Source of the DNA: Lachnospiraceae bacterium
Lineage (GTDB): Bacteria > Bacillota > Clostridia > Lachnospirales > Lachnospiraceae
Length of the DNA: 26,401 nucleotides
NCBI GenBank assembly: GCA_009774245.1
Contig: VSNM01000073.1
Coordinates: 1 to 26,401 of the forward strand
Direction: 5' to 3'
Below, piece after piece: positions 22,157-26,401 of the stretch; the stretch's first letter is position 1, and every line of letters begins with the position of its first letter. The notes beneath the pieces are model-generated. The model was given only the letters and a program-made list of their open reading frames with translations. It ran no database searches and was not told where the DNA came from. The translations under genes were made by a program, and so were the position numbers.

Positions 22157-22383
22157 TACATATACTCCTTAAAACATTCTGGCGTCTCATCAAAATCTTC
22201 TGACATCACTATTTTTCCCTTCAATATTCCAGGCTGCCTTAGATATCCATTTTCACTTTCTGCCCCACTTTTTGCTGTTGTCTTAGATTTTGCAGCCAAA
22301 TACTCTGCAAACTGAATCACCTGCGACAACTGATCGTCTGGAAGACCTTCAATCACATGTAATGCCTGCTGTTGCAGTGTCAT
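22156..22383 (-). CDS. Antitoxin partner of the PIN toxin
   Basis: A 75-residue protein. The N-terminal half is helical (QQQALHVIEGLPDDQLSQVIQFAEYLAAKSK), as in DUF2281-type antitoxins. The C-terminus LRQPGILKGKIVMSEDFDETPECFKEYM is the toxin-binding tail typical of partners of such PIN toxins. ATG 22383 has AGGAGG 8 nt upstream; the GTG at 22392 overlaps that site. The TAATG overlap with the toxin gene gives coupled translation. Confidence 0.9.
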   Translation of the reverse strand: MTLQQQALHVIEGLPDDQLSQVIQFAEYLAAKSKTTAKSGAESENGYLRQPGILKGKIVMSEDFDETPECFKEYM

Positions 22384-22416
22384 ATAACACACCTCCTATT
22401 CGCTATAGCTATAAGA

Positions 22417-22445
22417 ATTTTAGCATGTATTCTGTTTTAAAGCAA
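22417..22445 (-). promoter_or_regulatory. Promoter of the toxin-antitoxin operon
   Basis: TTGCTT (22445-22440), 17-bp spacer, TAAAAT (22422-22417). A TATAGCTATAG palindrome just downstream could be an autoregulation site. Confidence 0.55.
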
Positions 22446-22502
22446 TCAATCACAGGCATTTTCTTTTATTTCTATTTTGTATTTCCGCAATCCTTCAGAC
22501 AA

Positions 22503-24848
22503 TCACTCAGATAAATAGATCTCCACACTGTCCGCGATCTCCTTCACTGCCGCGTCGATGTCCAGCTTGCCTTCGAGGTACTTCGCCCCCTGCTTGTAGA
22601 CAGCCTCCTCGAGCACGGCATCGGACAGATACTGCGTATCAAGCGCTGCAATCCACTGCTCAAACTGGGCGATTCCTTCCTGATCTACCGGATAAATATT
22701 ATAGCCAAACGCCAGGCCATCCGCATTTGAAAAGGATATTGAAGACTGGATGCCGCCTTCCCCGAGTTCGCTCTCATCATACGCATACTTAGCTGCCAGT
22801 GCCTTTTTGTTGACAGGCAGGCCAAACTCCATCGTTCCCTGAACGGCTGTGCTAAGCATCATGCGGAGGAACTGCTTTGCCGCATCCTGATTTTTTGTCG
22901 CCGTGTTGATACCCGCAATAGACAACGGCTGATAGACATTGCTGCTCTGACCGTCCAGCACTTTGAATGTGGTATCTTCAAAGCCCTCCACTTGGGGCGC
23001 GGACAATATCATCTGATAATTATATGCCGTTATAACCTTCCCATAGGCAAACGGACATTCCCCTATCAGATAAGTCGAATCATTCAACATACCAAAGTAT
23101 TTGGAAACCTCGTAATTCTCTCCATCATCCCCAGCAGACATATAATTCTGCTGATACATTTTGATCTGTTCCTCCGGCGTACCATTCATCTGTACATCGT
23201 ATATCCGCTTGGTCTGCTCCAGATACTCCTTGATCTTCTGCGTGTCAAGCTGCCCTTCGTCGTCTTTCCAGGACGGGGCGCAGACCATTGCCGTGCACTT
23301 CATGATGCCAGACGCGGAACACACCGTCAGCAGATTTTTGTCCGGGTACTCTTCCCTTGCCTTTTCCATCATATCCGCGAGGGACTGATAATCGCTGATA
23401 TTGTCCACATAATCTTTGTGACCGACAACCACCGGAATCGCAAAAACGGTGGGAACCGCGTAGATCTGATCATCGATTTTCAGATTGTCAATCAGATTTC
23501 TATACAGACCTTCGTCCTGATCTATCTCGTCGACGATGTCCGTCAGATCCATCAGCACACCTTTCTCCGCATAAGTAGCGATATTCATGCCGTCCAGCAT
23601 GATGACATCAGGGCCGCTGCCGCCCAGTAGCTGTGTATTCAGTTTCTTGAGCGCGTCCTCCCTCGTAATTCCGCCCTCGTCCATACCGATCTGGTACTCG
23701 ATATAAAAGTCTGGATACTGTGTCTGATAAGCCGCAATTGTCTGCCTTACCATCTCGTCATCTGTCAGACTGTAGACCGTCATTTTGTCATTTGGAATGG
23801 TGGACACTGTCGCATCGTATGTGAATTTGACAATCTTATTATCACTGTAGGCTGTCAGAAATTCATTCTGATCATTCACTGTCATCGCCATAACGCCATG
23901 CGACGGCGCACCCAGAGAGGAAAGACCACCGTCGATTACCTGCTCCACCGCGCTGCCACCGATGACATGGCGGTAAAGTCCCTTCTCACCCGCTATATAG
24001 ACAATATTATCCGCCCCCAGAAACGGATAGTTTACATACCCTGCTCCTGTCCATGACAGATCATTATAGGTTTCTGTAACAAAATTATCCAGTGTCTCGT
24101 CCTCGATAAAGCTCTTTTTTTCCAGATCATACAGAAAAATCTCTTCACTGCACACAAACATCAGTATGTTCTTCTCGCACTGCATTCGCTGGCAGTTGAC
24201 CTGAAGTTCCATCATTTTCTCCGCCGTGCCCTCATTGACATCTACTTTATAGATATACCGGCAACCGGAGACATAGGCATACAGATTTCCATGATCGTCA
24301 AACTCCACATTATACAGATAGGAATCCGCATCCGGCTGTTCAAAGGGAATCTGCCTTGTGGTATCATCTGTGTTATAAATATACAGATTATAAACATAAT
24401 CCTCGCTGCCCTCCGGCTGATCCATACAGACCAGGGCAAGCGTCCCGTCCTTAGCTATGGCTGTTGAAATGGGATAGTGCTCTTCTGTAAAGGCTGCAAA
24501 CGCATCACTCTCCTCGATTTCCCATGTATTTCCTTTGTCCTTTGACACCATTTTTCTGCCAGTCATACTGTTGACAAATACGATCTGACCGTCGTCCAAT
24601 GTCTGTGTCGCTACTTTGTCCCAATACTCACATTCCAGAACCGTCGATTCCACATAGCGTCCCATACCATTATTGTCATTTTCCGTATTCTCCTGCCCTG
24701 TATCGGACGGATTTTCCTCCGTGACGCTTGCCTGTGTTCCTGTCTCACTCCCCGACGGCTCTTTTGTGCCGCAGCCAGCAACCGTGATTCCGACTGCCGC
24801 CACCAGAAACAGGGCTGCCCACCTCTTAAACATCGATTTTTTTCTCAT
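22503..24848 (-). CDS. Lipoprotein: propeller-like domain fused to solute-binding protein
   Basis: A 781-residue lipoprotein. The signal peptide ends in a lipobox, TVAGC, with Cys26 as the lipidated residue. A Ser/Thr/Glu/Asp linker covers 30-62. Residues 65-345 are a string of beta motifs (DGQIVFVNSMTG, KDGTLALVCMD, DDHGNLYAYVSG, ADNIVYIAGEKGLYR, NDQNEFLTAYSDNKIVKF), as in beta-propellers. Residues 355-775 are a family 1 sugar-type solute-binding domain (GSGPDVIMLDG, IYAVPTVF, GINTATKNQDAAKQFLRMML). Family 1 proteins are normally about 430 residues, so this is a fusion. GGAGG lies 6 nt before the ATG. Promoter P3 drives it. It likely delivers a ligand to the two permeases. Confidence 0.9.
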   Translation of the reverse strand: MRKKSMFKRWAALFLVAAVGITVAGCGTKEPSGSETGTQASVTEENPSDTGQENTENDNNGMGRYVESTVLECEYWDKVATQTLDDGQIVFVNSMTGRKMVSKDKGNTWEIEESDAFAAFTEEHYPISTAIAKDGTLALVCMDQPEGSEDYVYNLYIYNTDDTTRQIPFEQPDADSYLYNVEFDDHGNLYAYVSGCRYIYKVDVNEGTAEKMMELQVNCQRMQCEKNILMFVCSEEIFLYDLEKKSFIEDETLDNFVTETYNDLSWTGAGYVNYPFLGADNIVYIAGEKGLYRHVIGGSAVEQVIDGGLSSLGAPSHGVMAMTVNDQNEFLTAYSDNKIVKFTYDATVSTIPNDKMTVYSLTDDEMVRQTIAAYQTQYPDFYIEYQIGMDEGGITREDALKKLNTQLLGGSGPDVIMLDGMNIATYAEKGVLMDLTDIVDEIDQDEGLYRNLIDNLKIDDQIYAVPTVFAIPVVVGHKDYVDNISDYQSLADMMEKAREEYPDKNLLTVCSASGIMKCTAMVCAPSWKDDEGQLDTQKIKEYLEQTKRIYDVQMNGTPEEQIKMYQQNYMSAGDDGENYEVSKYFGMLNDSTYLIGECPFAYGKVITAYNYQMILSAPQVEGFEDTTFKVLDGQSSNVYQPLSIAGINTATKNQDAAKQFLRMMLSTAVQGTMEFGLPVNKKALAAKYAYDESELGEGGIQSSISFSNADGLAFGYNIYPVDQEGIAQFEQWIAALDTQYLSDAVLEEAVYKQGAKYLEGKLDIDAAVKEIADSVEIYLSE

Positions 24849-24892
24849 AATCTACCTCCATATGCACATCTCCTTATTCTTTGCATATCCGT

Positions 24893-24925
24893 ATCATATC
24901 ACAACTATCTCTAATCTATCTCTAA
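24893..24925 (-). promoter_or_regulatory. Direct-repeat promoter P3 of the binding-protein gene
   Basis: TTAGAG at 24925-24920 and 24914-24909 (11-bp period; TTAGAGATAGA followed by TTAGAGATAGT), 10 nt, then TATGAT at 24898-24893. A leader of about 38 nt leads to ATG 24848. The architecture is the same as P1 and P2. Confidence 0.75.
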
Positions 24926-25031
24926 AAAGTTATAGCGTCTAATTTTTTTAATCAATAATACCCTACAGCCTTTGATTCATAGTGATTGATATTGCGTTTG
25001 TTGATTAATTATCTTTTTCAGGCATATTCGT

Positions 25032-25075
25032 TAAACTTATCTTTTTTATTAAATTTAGCATTTCTGATAAGTTTA
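25032..25075. promoter_or_regulatory. 10-bp inverted repeat just upstream of the GNAT promoter
   Basis: TAAACTTATC (25032-25041) and GATAAGTTTA (25066-25075) are exact inverted copies 24 nt apart, ending 2 bp before the -35. It may be an operator or a hairpin terminator-like structure. Confidence 0.5.
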
Positions 25076-25077
25076 TG

Positions 25078-25106
25078 TTGTTATATTATCTGAATGATGC
25101 TAGAAT
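25078..25106 (+). promoter_or_regulatory. Promoter of the acetyltransferase genes
   Basis: TTGTTA (25078-25083), 17-bp spacer, TAGAAT (25101-25106). Transcription would begin near 25113 and read through the 12-codon frame to the GNAT gene at 25228. Confidence 0.6.
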
Positions 25107-25135
25107 ATGAAGCGTACAGAATTGAGAGGTCAGCT

Positions 25136-25174
25136 ATGGACGTAACGATTCGAAAAATACAAAAACAGGAATAG
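25136..25174 (+). pseudogene. 12-codon frame, possible remnant of a GNAT gene start
   Basis: ATG 25136 with a GAGAGG-like site upstream encodes MDVTIRKIQKQE then TAG. The sequence resembles the first strand of GNAT acetyltransferases and stops abruptly, and full GNAT genes follow. It may be a broken gene or a leader peptide. Confidence 0.35.
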
Positions 25175-25227
25175 ACGTACTACCGACAACAAATTTATAA
25201 ATAAATTGTAGAAAGGACATTCCATTT

Positions 25228-25734
25228 ATGAGAATCCGACCGTATATACCAAGCAAAGATTACGAATATGTATCAAAATGGATTGATAACGAAAGAACGC
25301 ATGCCTTCTGGTGTGCAAATCTTTTGTCTTACCCCATAACACGAAAATCTTTCCATGATTTTTTAGAGAAAAATGCAATGGACCGGACGGACAGTGCTTA
25401 TGTCGCCACTGAAAATAGCGGACCGGCAGCAGGCTTCTTCTGTTATTCTGTCAATACAGCAGACAATATCGGTTTTCTTAAATTTGTTGTCGTTGATAAA
25501 ACAAAACGTGGAAAAGGTTACGGAAAAGAAATGCTGAATCTTGCCCTGCAATACGCTTTTCAGATAACCGGCGCAAAAGCAGTTCAACTGAATGTTTTCA
25601 GTGAAAACGTATTAGCAAAGCAATGTTATGAAAAAGTCGGTTTTATTGAAAGAAATATTGATAAAGATGTATTTGCATATAAAGACGAGTTGTGGAGCAG
25701 ATGTAACATGATTATTTCAAAACAATCACTCTAA
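25228..25734 (+). CDS. GNAT-family N-acetyltransferase (RimJ/RimL-like)
   Basis: A 168-residue GNAT enzyme using acetyl-CoA. Beta-4/alpha-3 motif A reads FVVVDKTKRGKGYGKEML, with the R-G-K-G-Y-G pyrophosphate loop. Motif B reads AVQLNVFSENVLAKQCYEKVGFIER, the usual NxxAxxxYEKxGF pattern. The acceptor substrate is not predictable. AAAGGA lies about 10 nt before ATG 25228. Codon use is AT-rich compared with leuS or bioB. It is followed by a second GNAT gene on the same strand 104 nt later. Confidence 0.93.
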   Translation: MRIRPYIPSKDYEYVSKWIDNERTHAFWCANLLSYPITRKSFHDFLEKNAMDRTDSAYVATENSGPAAGFFCYSVNTADNIGFLKFVVVDKTKRGKGYGKEMLNLALQYAFQITGAKAVQLNVFSENVLAKQCYEKVGFIERNIDKDVFAYKDELWSRCNMIISKQSL

Positions 25735-25838
25735 TTTTCAGAAAGGGCACCTGACTATTAGTCAATGATTTCATGCGAAAATGGTGTATGCGGAAAGAGC
25801 AGCTAAAAAGCGGAGAGATTTCAATCGGAGGAATTACC

Positions 25839-26279
25839 ATGAATTTTTTATCAATCACATCATCTGACGATATGTGGAAAAAAGTAAGCAAATTTGCACA
25901 AAGCTGCTCATGGAGAGCTGGAAAATCCTTATCCCAAAGTATGTCTGACAATACCTTTTCAGATTGGGAGCGTGTGATGGTTGCTCTGCATGAAAATGAT
26001 ATTGCGGGTTACTGTACTGTTGCAAAAAGCGATTGCATCCCAAATATTTCATATACGCCTTACATTGGCTATCTGTTCGTTGATGAGAAATATCGTGGGC
26101 AACGCCTAAGTCAAAGACTTATTTCTTTTGCAATATCCTATTTGCAAACATTGAAATTCCATCAAGTATATTTAGTAAGTGACCATGAAAACCTTTATGA
26201 AAAGTACGGTTTCAAAGTCATTGACACAAAAACAGCGCCTTGGGGGGAAATTGAAAAAATCTATATACGCGAAATATAA
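25839..26279 (+). CDS. GNAT-family N-acetyltransferase
   Basis: A 146-residue GNAT protein. Motif A is YLFVDEKYRGQRLSQRLISFA, with R-G-Q-R-L-S in place of the more usual R-G-x-G-x-G/A. The C-terminal strand and helix read VYLVSDHENLYEKYGFKVID. ATG 25839 has GGAGG 7 nt upstream. The in-frame ATG at 25773 gives an extension without a ribosome site and was rejected. AT-rich like the preceding GNAT gene, with which it may be co-transcribed. The substrate is unknown. Confidence 0.9.
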   Translation: MNFLSITSSDDMWKKVSKFAQSCSWRAGKSLSQSMSDNTFSDWERVMVALHENDIAGYCTVAKSDCIPNISYTPYIGYLFVDEKYRGQRLSQRLISFAISYLQTLKFHQVYLVSDHENLYEKYGFKVIDTKTAPWGEIEKIYIREI

Positions 26280-26401
26280 AAATTTTTATGATTCACGCCC
26301 ATTTTCATTTCAATTACATCATTTAGGTGTTAGTTAATAAATGGGTTGATAAAACAAAAAGGGTTGCATTAGAACGTAAGTTTTGATATACTTCTACTAT
26401 C

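Larger units (their letters stand above)
24926..25227. other. AT-rich gap before the acetyltransferase genes
   Basis: No convincing gene longer than 12 codons. It holds the 10-bp inverted repeat at 25032-25075, a promoter at 25078-25106 and a 12-codon frame at 25136-25174. The stretch is markedly richer in A and T than the transporter genes, consistent with a recently acquired segment boundary. Confidence 0.6.

Noticed and set aside
26280..26401. Gene or element at the right end
   Set aside because: AT-rich, no ribosome site with an open frame and no clear hairpin before the window ends.

Overview
The window looks like chromosome from a low-to-mid GC Gram-positive anaerobe of the Lachnospiraceae/Clostridia type. 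The reasons are strong AGGAGG-type ribosome sites before nearly every gene, class B sortases with TLSTC/LSTC catalytic motifs, BspA/InlB-type surface repeats, a Cys-rich chorion-like protein behind a possible sporulation promoter, and a PrdX/YbaK-type deacylase. This taxonomic placement is an inference from gene content. No rRNA, tRNA, CRISPR array or phage was seen.

Layout: 1-365 (minus) is the start of a very basic protein with 30-residue tandem repeats, cut by the window edge. 575-1540 (minus) is biotin synthase. 1683-8201 is a cell-surface block: a class B sortase (minus), a plus-strand trio (Cys-rich protein and two small helical proteins), then a minus-strand operon of a second class B sortase followed by its probable substrate, an 873-residue-class modular wall protein ending in a TPKTG sorting signal. 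8361-11640 (minus) is leuS followed by a standalone protein resembling the C-terminal part of LeuRS without its catalytic core. 11813-15782 (minus) is a close-packed run: rtcB, a cytidylate kinase-like gene, a YbaK/ProX deacylase, a methyltransferase, and a small protein plus zeta-toxin-like ATPase. 16008-17639 holds a 24-residue small ORF, a secreted DxDGxCD-repeat protein, and a DUF3737-like beta-helix protein whose 3' end has been replaced by a 138-bp MITE-like insertion.

17724-24848 (minus) is the most unusual region. A lipoprotein fusing a propeller-like N-terminal half to a sugar-type solute-binding domain, two MalF/MalG-type permeases, and an HlyD-type membrane adaptor with a large low-complexity insert appear to form one export/import or sensing system. 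A VapBC-type toxin-antitoxin pair separates the binding protein from the permeases. The binding-protein promoter, the permease promoter and the promoter of the basic protein at 1-365 share one architecture: an 11-bp direct repeat of TTAGAG exactly 10 nt upstream of a TATAAT-like -10. That is the arrangement expected for an OmpR/PhoB-type activator, so these genes are probably one regulon. 25228-26279 (plus) is an AT-rich end with two GNAT acetyltransferases and a possible remnant of a third.
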